Shown here in pieces: positions 27,929 through 35,298 of a stretch of 64,000 nt of DNA. The position numbers and the translations under genes are program-made. Origin of the DNA: Flaviflexus huanghaiensis (GTDB lineage: Bacteria > Actinomycetota > Actinomycetes > Actinomycetales > Actinomycetaceae); contig NZ_JACFAK010000006.1 in NCBI RefSeq assembly GCF_014118685.1, positions 105,384 through 169,383 of the forward strand, in the 5' to 3' direction. Below the pieces are notes generated by a model. It was not told where the DNA came from. It searched no databases and was given only the letters and a program-made list of their open reading frames with translations. Position 1 is the first letter of the stretch. Each line of letters begins with the position of its first letter.

Positions 27929-28125
27929 CCACTATTGCCATGATCGAGGGCCGCGCACTCTACAGCATCAGTGAAGCCGCCCTCATGCTCGGCATTTCAG
28001 AGCGCGCATTGAGGGAATGGCACTACGCGAAACGCATTAAGACCGTGAAGCTCGGCCGCCGCGTCATGGTGCCAGCCACCACTATCGCCACCATCATCGA
28101 TGAGGGAGTGGCGGACCATGACTGA
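27925..28125 (+). CDS. HTH protein, excisionase/AlpA-like
   Basis: 66 residues with a MerR-type winged HTH (HTH_17): YSISEAALMLGISERALREW for the HTH and LGRRVMVPATTIATII for the wing. Small proteins of this type act as recombination directionality factors or as AlpA-like activators in satellites. It starts on an ATGA overlap with the previous gene, just ahead of the replication module, so it may couple excision with replication. Confidence 0.8.
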   Translation: MTTIAMIEGRALYSISEAALMLGISERALREWHYAKRIKTVKLGRRVMVPATTIATIIDEGVADHD

Positions 28126-28456
28126 GACAAAAAGAATCCGCCCCCCGGCTAGGGAGGCGGACCCTGGGCACATTCAAATGGCTGGAATGCTTACGCCTAT
28201 TCTACCAGCTACGACAGCCGAAAAGGCGTACGATCCGCACGCAGACACGCGTCCTGCCGACACTTTCTTCCGCGATTCGTATGCGGTGCTCGTGCGCGGG
28301 AAGGCAGTCCGCCGGCACTTGTACTTCAACCTCCCAGCTGCACAGAACGCGGTGAGGCGTGCCGAGAAGCGCGGCGACCGTGCCGACATGATCTTGGTCA
28401 AGCTCGTTCCCGTTGACAGCCGGCACCTCGAGCGGGAGGTGACCAGCAATGACTGA
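28118..28456 (+). CDS. Unknown element protein
   Basis: 112 residues starting MTETKRIRPPAREADPG; its start overlaps the HTH gene by 8 nt and its end overlaps the primase gene by 8 nt. The C-terminal half (FFRDSYAVLVRGKAVRRHLY, then a helix with LPAAQNAVRRAEKRG) looks like a compact folded domain, with a strand pair followed by a helix. I recognise no family. Position suggests a replication accessory role. Confidence 0.6.
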   Translation: MTETKRIRPPAREADPGHIQMAGMLTPILPATTAEKAYDPHADTRPADTFFRDSYAVLVRGKAVRRHLYFNLPAAQNAVRRAEKRGDRADMILVKLVPVDSRHLEREVTSND

Positions 28457-30476
28457 GACAGCCTATGAACGCATTATCGCGGCATTGCACCGGCACGGCT
28501 CGACTGTGAGAGAGCGCGGCGAAGGACAGGCAACAGCACAGTGTCCCGCCCACGATGACGGCAACCCCTCGCTATCAGTCACGGCAGCAGCTGAGAACGC
28601 GCTCATGCACTGTTTCGCAGGATGCAACGCAACCGACGTACTCGCAGCGCTCGGCATGACAATGCGCGACTTGTACGACAATCCGCGCGAAACGACATAT
28701 TCATATGTTGACCGTGACGGCGTAATCAACCGGACAGTGACACGGAAGGTACAGGCCGACGGGAAGAAGAAGTTCTTTCAGAGCATCACGGGTGACGGCG
28801 TGATTCTCTACCGACTGCCGGACGTTGCCGCCGCTGTCGAGCTCGGCCAGCCCGTCTATCTCGTAGAAGGTGAGAAAGACGCAGACAACGCACGCACGCT
28901 GACAGGCGTAGCGGCGACGACAGCCCCGCAGGGTGCCAGCAACTTCCGCCATGTTGACGTGTCTCCCCTCGAGGGCGCGCATGTTGTGGCCGTGGTCGAT
29001 AGGGACACTGCCGGCGACAAGTGGGCACGCGACGTTGCCGCGAAGCTCGAGCATGTAGCAGCGTCCCTCACCTTCATGGAAGCAACCATCGGGAACGATC
29101 TAAGCGACCATCTAGCGGCCGGGAAACCCCTCGACGGGCTCACCCCCTACCGGATGCCGGTACAGCCCTCACAGGACGATACAGGCCCCTCAAACGAGGA
29201 AGGCCGACACCTTGTAGTCACGTCCGCAGCGGAGATTAAGCCGCGCCGCGTCACATGGGCATGGCAAGACCGGATCGCCCTCGGCACCCTCTCACTGCTC
29301 GCCGGCAAAGAAGGCTTAGGCAAATCCACATTGGCCGTTAACGTCGCCGCACAGGTCACACGCGGCACGCTACCGGGCTCGAATGAGGGCAAGCCCCGCG
29401 CCGTCATCTACGCCGCCACAGAGGACAGCTGGGAACACACGATTATCCCGCGCCTCATAGCCGCCGGAGCAGACCTGAACCGCGTCTACCGCGTCGAAGT
29501 GGCAACCGCGACAGGGTTCACCACCGGATTGAACCTGCCCCGCGACATATCCGCCCTACAGGACGTTGTGACCGAACGAGACGTAGCACTCATGATCTTG
29601 GACCCCATCATGTCCCGGCTCGACAACCTCGACACACACAAAGATGCCGAGGTACGGCAAGCGCTCGAACCGCTCGTGCGCATGGCCGACGAAACAGGCA
29701 TGGCAATCCTCGGACTAATCCATCTCAACAAGTCCAGTCACGACCCGTTGAACGCCGTCATGGGCTCCAAAGCGTTCACAGCCGTTGCCCGCTCGGTTCT
29801 CTCGGTAGTCCCAGACCCTGACGATGAGACAGAGCAGCGGCGACTGTTCGGCGTAGTGAAAAACAATCTCGCCCGCGTCACCCCCTCATCGACCGCGTTC
29901 ACCGTGGAGAGTGCACCCCTCGACCTCGACGGGGAAACAATCACCACCGGCCGCGTGCACTGGCACGGCGATTCGGCAACCTCGATTAAGACCGCCATGA
30001 GCGACCCCGGTATCGACACGCAAGGCGTGACCGAGGAAGCCGCCGAATGGCTATCCGACTACCTCACGATGCACGGCGAAGTCGCTTCCAAGGATGCCAG
30101 GCGTGACGGCACGAAAGAGGGCTTCTCAGATGCTGCTATCCGGCGCGCGGCCCGCAAACTTGGCGTGAAGTCCGAATACAGCGGCTTCCCGCGCACAAGC
30201 CGATGGAGCCTACCGGCTCAGTCAGCGCAGTCTGCTCACGACCTCCCTGGGGAGACTTCTATTAATGAACACACTGAGCCAACTGGGCTATCTCAACGAA
30301 AAGTCGGTATCCAGTCAGCGCAGTCTGCTCAGTCAGATCACGTCTCCAAGACGGATGAGCTGACTGGTGAACCGACTGCATTCACGGCCCTACGCTGCTC
30401 GCGCTGCTCACGCATGATGACAACCCCGCCGGCCGGGGAACCGTACTGCACAAACCACGAATGCGAGACGACATGA
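28449..30476 (+). CDS. Primase-helicase fusion (CHC2 / Toprim / RepA-like AAA)
   Basis: 675-residue replication protein. Residues 30-60 form a CHC2-type zinc finger (Cys32, His35, Cys55, Cys59). Toprim follows with Glu140 (YLVEGEKDADNA) and Asp184/Asp186 (VVDRDTAGD). A RepA-like hexameric helicase domain has Walker A GKEGLGKST at 286-294 and Walker B ALMILDPIMSR. A winged-helix segment and a linker with repeated QSAQSA precede a C-terminal zinc ribbon (CSRCSRMM...YCTNHEC). It should start replication of the excised element. Similar fused primase-helicases are typical of satellites and integrative elements. Confidence 0.88.
   Translation: MTETAYERIIAALHRHGSTVRERGEGQATAQCPAHDDGNPSLSVTAAAENALMHCFAGCNATDVLAALGMTMRDLYDNPRETTYSYVDRDGVINRTVTRKVQADGKKKFFQSITGDGVILYRLPDVAAAVELGQPVYLVEGEKDADNARTLTGVAATTAPQGASNFRHVDVSPLEGAHVVAVVDRDTAGDKWARDVAAKLEHVAASLTFMEATIGNDLSDHLAAGKPLDGLTPYRMPVQPSQDDTGPSNEEGRHLVVTSAAEIKPRRVTWAWQDRIALGTLSLLAGKEGLGKSTLAVNVAAQVTRGTLPGSNEGKPRAVIYAATEDSWEHTIIPRLIAAGADLNRVYRVEVATATGFTTGLNLPRDISALQDVVTERDVALMILDPIMSRLDNLDTHKDAEVRQALEPLVRMADETGMAILGLIHLNKSSHDPLNAVMGSKAFTAVARSVLSVVPDPDDETEQRRLFGVVKNNLARVTPSSTAFTVESAPLDLDGETITTGRVHWHGDSATSIKTAMSDPGIDTQGVTEEAAEWLSDYLTMHGEVASKDARRDGTKEGFSDAAIRRAARKLGVKSEYSGFPRTSRWSLPAQSAQSAHDLPGETSINEHTEPTGLSQRKVGIQSAQSAQSDHVSKTDELTGEPTAFTALRCSRCSRMMTTPPAGEPYCTNHECETT
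30219..30331 (+). repeat. 20-bp direct repeat pair inside the primase gene
   Basis: CAGTCAGCGCAGTCTGCTCA occurs at 30219-30238 and again at 30312-30331 with no mismatch, each encoding QSAQSA in the linker before the zinc ribbon. It may be a simple linker duplication or iteron-like DNA. Confidence 0.7.
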
Positions 30477-30664
30477 CCAGATTCCTGACCGTCACGAAGC
30501 GGGTATGGGGAGACAGCCGCGGCCGAGACCGTCTCGGAGCCCTCATCACAACCCGTAACGGCCGATACCTATTCATCGATCGGCACGAAATCCGGGCCGT
30601 ATGCGACGACCTGCACGACATTGCCGACAACTACGACACACAGCTGAAAGGCGAACAGCAATGA
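30473..30664 (+). CDS. Small element protein
   Basis: 63 residues, MTRFLTVTKRVWGDS onward, starting on an ATGA overlap with the primase stop (an ATG 12 nt upstream is also in frame). The pattern LITTRNGRYLFIDRHEIRAV suggests a short beta hairpin followed by a helix. No family recognised. Confidence 0.55.
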   Translation: MTRFLTVTKRVWGDSRGRDRLGALITTRNGRYLFIDRHEIRAVCDDLHDIADNYDTQLKGEQQ

Positions 30665-30927
30665 CCGACCTCGACCCGGCGACCGAGCTCGAAGCAACCC
30701 TCGATGAACTCGAGCGCGTACAAGACGAACTCGAAACACAGCGCCGCCACCGCAAGCACTGGCAGCAGCGCGCCACCAAAAACATGCGCGCCATCAGCCA
30801 GATAGAGAGCGCGGTACGCGCCTACCGAGATACCTACGATGACCCGCTAACCCGCGCGACATTGACCGCGCTCGCAGTCTATGTTTCACAACTGAAAGGC
30901 GAACTATTCAATGACAAACGCGGCTGA
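30661..30927 (+). CDS. Small coiled-coil element protein
   Basis: 88 residues beginning MTDLDPATELEATLDELERV, a strongly heptad-like, charged helix, then a helical C-terminus. It starts on an ATGA overlap. The position just ahead of the capsid genes suggests a role in packaging or assembly, but no family is recognised. Confidence 0.55.
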   Translation: MTDLDPATELEATLDELERVQDELETQRRHRKHWQQRATKNMRAISQIESAVRAYRDTYDDPLTRATLTALAVYVSQLKGELFNDKRG

Positions 30928-30964
30928 CACTCCCAACCAGATCGACAACCAGGAAGGCACAGAA

Positions 30965-31441
30965 ATGGCTACGACAGGCGACAACACCACAACAACGGAG
31001 CAGACCCCCACAGAGCCCATGACAGACGCTCAGGAAGCCACACAGGCGGCCGAGAAGCCCGAAACGAAAGGCAACCATGAGGCCGCGAAATACCGGCGGC
31101 AAGCCCGCGAATGGGAAGCCAAACATGCCGAGATGAAAGCCGAGCTCGACACACTCAGACAGCGCATGATCGAACGGGAAGCCGCCCAGATCATTGCCAA
31201 CCCAGCTGTGCTGTGGGACCTCGGCTTAACCGTCGATGACTTCACAGACCCCGAGACCGGCATCCTCGAGACCGAAACCATCGGCGCGAAGGTCACCGAG
31301 GTACAAGAGCGCCTAGGGCTTGCCCGTAAGCCGCGTGCGCCCCGGCCCGACCCGTCACAGGGCGCGGCCGGCAGCAGCGGATTCCACACGGACGCGGCCC
31401 GCTGGATCGACACCCTGCAAACGCTGGGCCGAGAGAACTAA
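30965..31441 (+). CDS. Scaffold-like protein (putative capsid assembly)
   Basis: 158 residues. The N-terminal 40 are Thr/Glu-rich and disordered, then a long charged helix (EAAKYRRQAREWEAKHAEMK and on) forms a coiled coil, then a small domain and a Gly/Ser/Pro-rich tail. This architecture, placed directly before a major capsid gene, matches phage scaffolding proteins. The ATG at 30965 has AGGAAGG 7 nt upstream; an in-frame ATG at 30911 would add 18 residues and overlap the previous gene, with a poorer ribosome site. Confidence 0.65.
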   Translation: MATTGDNTTTTEQTPTEPMTDAQEATQAAEKPETKGNHEAAKYRRQAREWEAKHAEMKAELDTLRQRMIEREAAQIIANPAVLWDLGLTVDDFTDPETGILETETIGAKVTEVQERLGLARKPRAPRPDPSQGAAGSSGFHTDAARWIDTLQTLGREN

Positions 31442-31452
31442 CCGCACACAAT

Positions 31453-31513
31453 TCTGGCACCTGCCCGAGGTACAATGATCCTTGTAAGGGACGTTCCTCG
31501 GCCAGGTGCCAGA
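31453..31513 (+). ncRNA. Structured leader upstream of the capsid gene
   Basis: An 11-bp perfect outer stem (TCTGGCACCTG with CAGGTGCCAGA), then CCGAGG with CCTCGG, then ACAA with TTGT: a 61-nt extended hairpin 95 nt ahead of the capsid ATG. TACAAT at 31471-31476 inside it also looks like a -10 element. It could be an RNA control element, an operator or both. Confidence 0.55.
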
Positions 31514-31608
31514 CGCTTCCCGAACAGTCAGCCCCAGGAGGGCACGCCGCGACAGGCCAGGAGCCCGCGACGAACCCACATCATTCCTGAAGTAATGGAG
31601 CTGACATC

Positions 31609-32445
31609 ATGACTTTCACAACCGCTAACCCCCGCGCATTCTCCCCCGACGAAACATTCGTCGCCCGAGAGATTGTTCCCGATGCACTCATCTGGCAGCT
31701 GACCACCATTGCCGGCGCTATCGAAGGTGACGCGCCCGCCGTGCGCGTACCCTACGTCAAGGCAGACCCTTCCCCCGGCTTCGTCGCCGAGGGAGAACAG
31801 ATCGATGAATCCGCGCCTACCCTCGATGAGATTCTGGTCAAGACCGGCAAGATCGCAACCCTGATGAAGCAGTCCAACGAATCGGCACGCTCGAGCAGCG
31901 AAGCGACCTCGGTACTGTCCGCATCCCTGACACGCTCAGTCATCACCAAGGCCGACACGGCACTGCTCGCTAACGACCCGCTCACCGGCGGGCCGGAAGG
32001 GCTGCTGACCCTGACCGGCATTCAGGACGGCGGCACCCTCGGCACTAACCTCGATGAGATTGCAGACGCTATCACCCTCATCGAAGCGGCCGGCGGCACC
32101 GCGACCAACATCGTCACAGACCCTGCAACGTGGGGACATCTGCGCAAGATGAAGATCGCCGCTGATTCGAACGTGACACTTCTCGGAGACGCAGCAGTTC
32201 AGACACAGCGCACGCTGTACGGAATGCCCGTCAACGTCACGGCCGCCATGACTGAGGGAACAATCCTCATCATCGACAGCTCGCAGATCATCTCATCTGT
32301 CGGTCCTATCCGGCTCGAGCAGTCCGAGCACGCCTACTTCGACCTGGATGCCGTGGGCCGCCGGGTGACGTGGCGTATCGGGTGGAACGTTGTCCGCCCC
32401 GAACGACTTGCCAAGATCGCAGTCACACTGCCAATCGCCGAATAA
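31609..32445 (+). CDS. HK97-type phage major capsid protein
   Basis: 278 residues. It starts MTFTTANPRAFSPDE and contains the family pattern: strand AVRVPYVKADPSPGFVAEGE, the long spine helix with TLMKQSNESARSSSEATSVL, GPEGLLTLTGI, the P-domain IVTDPATWGHLRKMK and the C-terminal GIGWNVVRP-type segment (TWRIGWNVVRPERLAKI). There is no N-terminal delta domain, in keeping with a separate scaffold gene and no protease. It should form the shell, but with no portal in the element a complete particle would need helper parts. Confidence 0.92.
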   Translation: MTFTTANPRAFSPDETFVAREIVPDALIWQLTTIAGAIEGDAPAVRVPYVKADPSPGFVAEGEQIDESAPTLDEILVKTGKIATLMKQSNESARSSSEATSVLSASLTRSVITKADTALLANDPLTGGPEGLLTLTGIQDGGTLGTNLDEIADAITLIEAAGGTATNIVTDPATWGHLRKMKIAADSNVTLLGDAAVQTQRTLYGMPVNVTAAMTEGTILIIDSSQIISSVGPIRLEQSEHAYFDLDAVGRRVTWRIGWNVVRPERLAKIAVTLPIAE

Positions 32446-32787
32446 CCGACAGCGAACAGTGGACCGAGTGCCGCGCCGAGCAACCTCAACACGCTTAGCG
32501 CGGCACTCTCACAACCTCGACAGCTCACCAACACAACATGAAGCGCGAACGCTCAACACACGCGCGACACACACACGACAGCACGACCGCACGACCGCAC
32601 GACACAGACGACCAGACGCACCCCCAGGGGAGGTTCCCTGCCACGCGACACCGCTGGACCGCTGGGGAGAGAAGAATCTACTGCGAATAGATGGGCTTTC
32701 GACCTTACGCCCCTCGAGCTCGAGCAGAGCCCTTCTCTCGTTTCCCGTTAACCGTTGCCAGCTCAATGAAAGATGGAGATCATTCCG
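32446..32787 (+). other. Noncoding capsid-terminase gap with hairpin and C-rich tract; possible packaging site
   Basis: No convincing gene. 32466-32508 is GAGTGCCGCGC/GCGCGGCACTC, an 11-bp stem with a 21-nt loop, probably a terminator. 32560-32640 is nearly free of G on this strand and has tandem GCACGACC units (32581, 32589, 32597). CCCCCAGGGG follows at 32631-32640. A site just before the small terminase is where phages carry cos or pac, so this is a packaging candidate. Confidence 0.45.
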
Positions 32788-33237
32788 ATGCCTGGACCTA
32801 GATTCGACCCTAATTCTCAACGCTCAGATACACGCGGCATCACGCTCGTTACACTGCCTCAAACCGGCTACAAGGGACGTGCACCGAGATGGCCGAAGCC
32901 GATACCGAAGGACGATAACGGGATCGAAACCGCGTTGTCTGCTCGAGCTCGAGCGCTGTGGCGGCAAGCGTGGAAAACCCCGCAAGCGTCGAAGTGGATA
33001 GATGAGCCGTGGCGGTTCGAAGTGATTGCCGAGTATTGCTTAGTCATGGCGACGGTGGAAGATGACGCGGCCCGCTCAGCGGCCCTCATCGGCCAGCTGC
33101 ATCGATACCGGGACCAGCTCGGGCTCACGCCGGGAGGTATGCGCGATAACGGGTGGACGTTCGGACGTTCGACTGAGCCGCCGCGCTCGGTCGGCAGAGC
33201 CACCGGCGGTTCCAGAGCTCGAGCGCTGCGCGGCTGA
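32788..33237 (+). CDS. Small terminase subunit-like protein
   Basis: 149 residues beginning MPGPRFDPNSQRSDT. The core has the pattern of actinophage small terminases and their satellite relatives: an N-terminal basic Pro-rich loop (YKGRAPRWPKPIP), a helix with RARALWRQAWKTPQASKW, then a helical pair closing with QLGLTPGGMRDNGW. It would recognise the packaging site and recruit a helper large terminase. The ATG at 32788 has GGAG 9 nt upstream; an in-frame ATG lies 15 nt earlier. Assignment is by pattern, not by a search. Confidence 0.65.
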   Translation: MPGPRFDPNSQRSDTRGITLVTLPQTGYKGRAPRWPKPIPKDDNGIETALSARARALWRQAWKTPQASKWIDEPWRFEVIAEYCLVMATVEDDAARSAALIGQLHRYRDQLGLTPGGMRDNGWTFGRSTEPPRSVGRATGGSRARALRG

Positions 33238-33343
33238 ACGGCCAGCCCCGGACCTCCCCCCTCGGCCCATATCGGGACCGCTTCGCGTATAGGCCCTGAC
33301 AGTCTGTACGGGTTTCCAGGTTTCTACGCGCCCCGTCGAAGCG

Positions 33344-33493
33344 TCAGTCGGCTTCCAGTTCGCGTTCCATCTGTTCGAGCGCGGCCACCACCTGCCGAAC
33401 ATCATCGTTGATGGGCATAGTGCGCACGTCGGCCAGCTCACGGCGTACCGCTGCAATGTCGCGGCCGAGCAGAGCGTAGAAAGCGTGCTTCAT
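33344..33493 (-). CDS. Small helical element protein
   Basis: 49 residues: MKHAFYALLGRDIAAVRREL, then ADVRTMPINDDVRQVV and AALEQMERELEAD. It is probably a helical, coiled-coil protein. GGAAG lies 6 nt before the ATG. On the opposite strand to the capsid genes. No family is recognised; a regulator or antirepressor-type role cannot be excluded. Confidence 0.55.
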   Translation of the reverse strand: MKHAFYALLGRDIAAVRRELADVRTMPINDDVRQVVAALEQMERELEAD

Positions 33494-33902
33494 TGGATCT
33501 TCCACGGCCACTATCTTCGCCCACCGTCCTAGGCTGTGGCGACTGGATTAAACCCGCAAACGGTTGTGGTGTGAGTGCACACAGGCGGACACCCTACGGG
33601 TGTGGCATTTAGTTGAACCCCTGCCCCAAAACTGCCCGCCGACCTCGAAACCGTCTACGACTGTTCACCCACGCTGAACGGACCCCCTCAAATTTTGAGA
33701 GTGTCGGAACCAGTGGCACCACGTCCGCCAGCTTTGCGGGCATGTCCGTGCCGGTCGCACGGCAAAGAGTTTCTTATACCGGCCGTTATCTGTTCGCTCG
33801 ATAGCGCATTGAGCCGCGTGGAGACGGTGAGAAAGCACGCGGGAGCCTGACAGCCCCTAGACGCTCACAGCGCGTTCTGTGAGCGATTAGGACGGTCAGA
33901 CC
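33494..33902. other. Noncoding region at the right of the element
   Basis: About 400 bases with no supported gene. It should hold the promoter of the small minus-strand gene to its left and the terminator of the gene to its right: CGCTCACAG-cgcgtt-CTGTGAGCG at 33862-33885. A smaller hairpin ACACCctacGGGTGT is at 33588-33602. Confidence 0.55.
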
Positions 33903-34226
33903 CTACTGGGAGTGCTTAGCCGCGTCAGAGCGCGCCAGATTGCTTGCCAGCGCGTATTCGAGTGCTTCCCGGAAAAGGGCGACGGCTTCTTCGAGCTCGG
34001 CCCGCGATTCAGGGAACACAGCGGAGAACGCCGGAGAAACCTCGGCCAGACCCGGCACATCATCATTGATGACCAGATCGACTGAGAACGCTTCTTCGCC
34101 GGCTGCGTCTCTCAGCTTCCGGCTGTGCATCCGGTCGAAGTGTCCCTGCCGCAGCGCGATAGCGTCATCCGCGTGTCGCTCGCACCAAGCGGGACAGGGG
34201 GCGTAGTTGGAAGTAATATCGGTCAT
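33903..34226 (-). CDS. DUF6907-like small protein
   Basis: 107 residues. The N-terminus CPAWCERHADD matches the CPxWC-x-H pattern of an actinobacterial family (DUF6907, from memory) often found on mobile elements; it could bind a metal through the two Cys and the His. The rest is a beta-rich segment followed by a C-terminal helix (AELEEAVALFREALEYALAS). Function unknown. It lies between the element core and attR, transcribed toward the core. Confidence 0.7.
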   Translation of the reverse strand: MTDITSNYAPCPAWCERHADDAIALRQGHFDRMHSRKLRDAAGEEAFSVDLVINDDVPGLAEVSPAFSAVFPESRAELEEAVALFREALEYALASNLARSDAAKHSQ

Positions 34227-34351
34227 GGCGGTGCCTCTCGGTTAGGTATCGTCCAGCCCACCAAGTGTTTGCGCACTGTGGTGGGCATCTATTTTGATAC
34301 CGGCGATCGATTCCGCTGGGGAGTGAATAGAGGGGTGAGCCTCTAAACAGA

Positions 34352-34389
34352 AACGCCGGTATCTCGTTTTTCGTTGAGATACCAGCGTT
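34352..34389 (-). terminator. Element-borne terminator of tRNA-Pro
   Basis: On the minus strand AACGCTGGTATCTC pairs with GAGATACCGGCGTT around a 10-nt loop (one G-U pair), then TCTGTTT. It lies just past the tRNA 3' end and resembles the original hairpin left at 25614-25630 in its GATACCAGCGTT part, so the element replaces both the tRNA end and its terminator. Confidence 0.75.
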
Positions 34390-34396
34390 ACATTCC

Positions 34397-34431
34397 GTCG
34401 GGGTGGCGGGACTCGAACCCACGACCTTCCG
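34397..34431. repeat. Right attachment site (attR), 35-bp direct repeat
   Basis: Identical to 25630-25664. It forms the 3' half of the intact tRNA-Pro, so after integration the element supplies this half and the tRNA stays functional. Confidence 0.92.
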
Positions 34432-34470
34432 CTCCCAAAGCGGACGCGCTACCAACTGCGCCACACCCCG
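34398..34470 (-). tRNA. tRNA-Pro(UGG), integration target
   Basis: Minus-strand cloverleaf: acceptor CGGGGTG with CACCCCG, D-arm GCGC/GCGC, anticodon stem TCCGC/GCGGA with loop TTTGGGA (anticodon TGG), T-arm GTGGG-TTCGAGT-CCCGC and discriminator A. CCA is not encoded. The 3' half comes from the inserted element. Confidence 0.95.
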
Positions 34471-34557
34471 ATGCTGCCATCGCAGCAGATCTCATCTTAG
34501 AGTGCGGATTGGGCCGATTGGAAATCAGTCCCATGATCTTGCTATTCTCAAAGCCGT

Positions 34558-34628
34558 GCGGGTGTAGCTCAATGGTAGAGCCTCTGCCTTCCAAGCAGAT
34601 GGTGCGGGTTCGATTCCCGTCACCCGCT
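34558..34628 (+). tRNA. tRNA-Gly(UCC)
   Basis: Acceptor GCGGGTG with CACCCGC, anticodon stem TCTGC/GCAGA with loop CTTCCAA (anticodon TCC), T-arm GCGGG-TTCGATT-CCCGT. CCA is not encoded. It is followed by a strong terminator. Confidence 0.95.
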
Positions 34629-34635
34629 CCGCTCT

Positions 34636-34660
34636 CCCCGGTGATGTGCCGGGGATTTTT
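34636..34660 (+). terminator. Rho-independent terminator of tRNA-Gly
   Basis: CCCCGG-tgatgtg-CCGGGG followed by ATTTTT. Confidence 0.9.
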
Positions 34661-34812
34661 CCGACTCGGTCTGAGCCTCCGGACCTCACAAAATAGCGGC
34701 CTGCACGCACCTCGTCCGACGGTGTCAGCCGCACGGAAACTTAGGCCCAATGGCCCCTTGTCGAGCTCCCCTCTCAGGAATAGTGTGACGCCACACACAG
34801 TGGAGGTTCGAG

Positions 34813-35298
34813 ATGAGGATCATGATCGTTTACGAATCGGCATGGGGACATACGCGGATGATCGCAGAGGCAATCGCGGAAGGTCTCGGCGCGGAACCGC
34901 CGATAAGCGTCGAGGATGCTAGCCCGCTCAGCGGACTCGAGGTTGACCTCCTCGTCCTTGGCGGGCCGACACATGCGTTCGGTCTCTCCCGCCCGAGCAC
35001 GCGCGAGGATGCTCACCGTCGCGGGGGTCGGAGGCTCAGCACCGGTCTACGGGAGTGGATCGACGAGGCGGCGGTATCGTCGCTGTCGGTCGCATTATTC
35101 GACACGAAGGTTCACCGGCCGAACCTGCCTGGATCCGCCGCGAAGAGTGCAGCGAAGAAGCTTCATCGGATCGGTTGCCGGGTCGTTGCCGGCCCTGAGC
35201 ATTTCTGGGTTGAGGACTATGGTGGTCCGTTGCTCGCAGACGAAGTTGAACGGGCACGAGAATGGGGCGCTCAGCTCAATCAGCTCACTGTCGCCTAA
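34813..35298 (+). CDS. Flavodoxin-family protein
   Basis: 161 residues with a flavodoxin fold: FMN phosphate loop VYESAWGHTRMIAEAI (6-21), then VDLLVLGGPTHAFGLSRPST, the second FMN loop. The length fits small electron carriers or WrbA-like proteins without a reductase domain. GGAGG lies 7 nt before the ATG. The partner is unknown; no adjacent redox gene. Confidence 0.88.
   Translation: MRIMIVYESAWGHTRMIAEAIAEGLGAEPPISVEDASPLSGLEVDLLVLGGPTHAFGLSRPSTREDAHRRGGRRLSTGLREWIDEAAVSSLSVALFDTKVHRPNLPGSAAKSAAKKLHRIGCRVVAGPEHFWVEDYGGPLLADEVERAREWGAQLNQLTVA

Larger units (their letters stand above)
25630..34431. mobile_element. Integrated phage-satellite-like element in tRNA-Pro(UGG)
   Basis: An element of 8767 bp (one att copy counted) between two 35-bp repeats. 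Order on the plus strand: tyrosine integrase, unknown protein, short protein, HTH/excisionase-like protein, unknown protein, primase-helicase, two short proteins, scaffold-like protein, HK97-type major capsid protein, small-terminase-like protein. Two small genes run on the minus strand at the right end. There is no portal, large terminase, prohead protease, tail, lysis or obvious repressor gene. This suits a satellite that mobilises with a helper phage and supplies its own capsid subunit. A decayed prophage is the alternative, but no gene looks broken and genes overlap tightly. Confidence 0.85.

Noticed and set aside
32390..33001. 203-codon frame spanning the capsid end, the gap and the terminase start
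   Set aside because: It overlaps two supported genes in another frame, and its gap portion is repetitive Thr/Arg/His sequence from the C-rich tract.
27585..33615. 10-bp repeat CATTTAGTTG at 27585 and 33606 as element operators
   Set aside because: A 10-bp match is expected many times by chance in a window of this size, and no other support exists.
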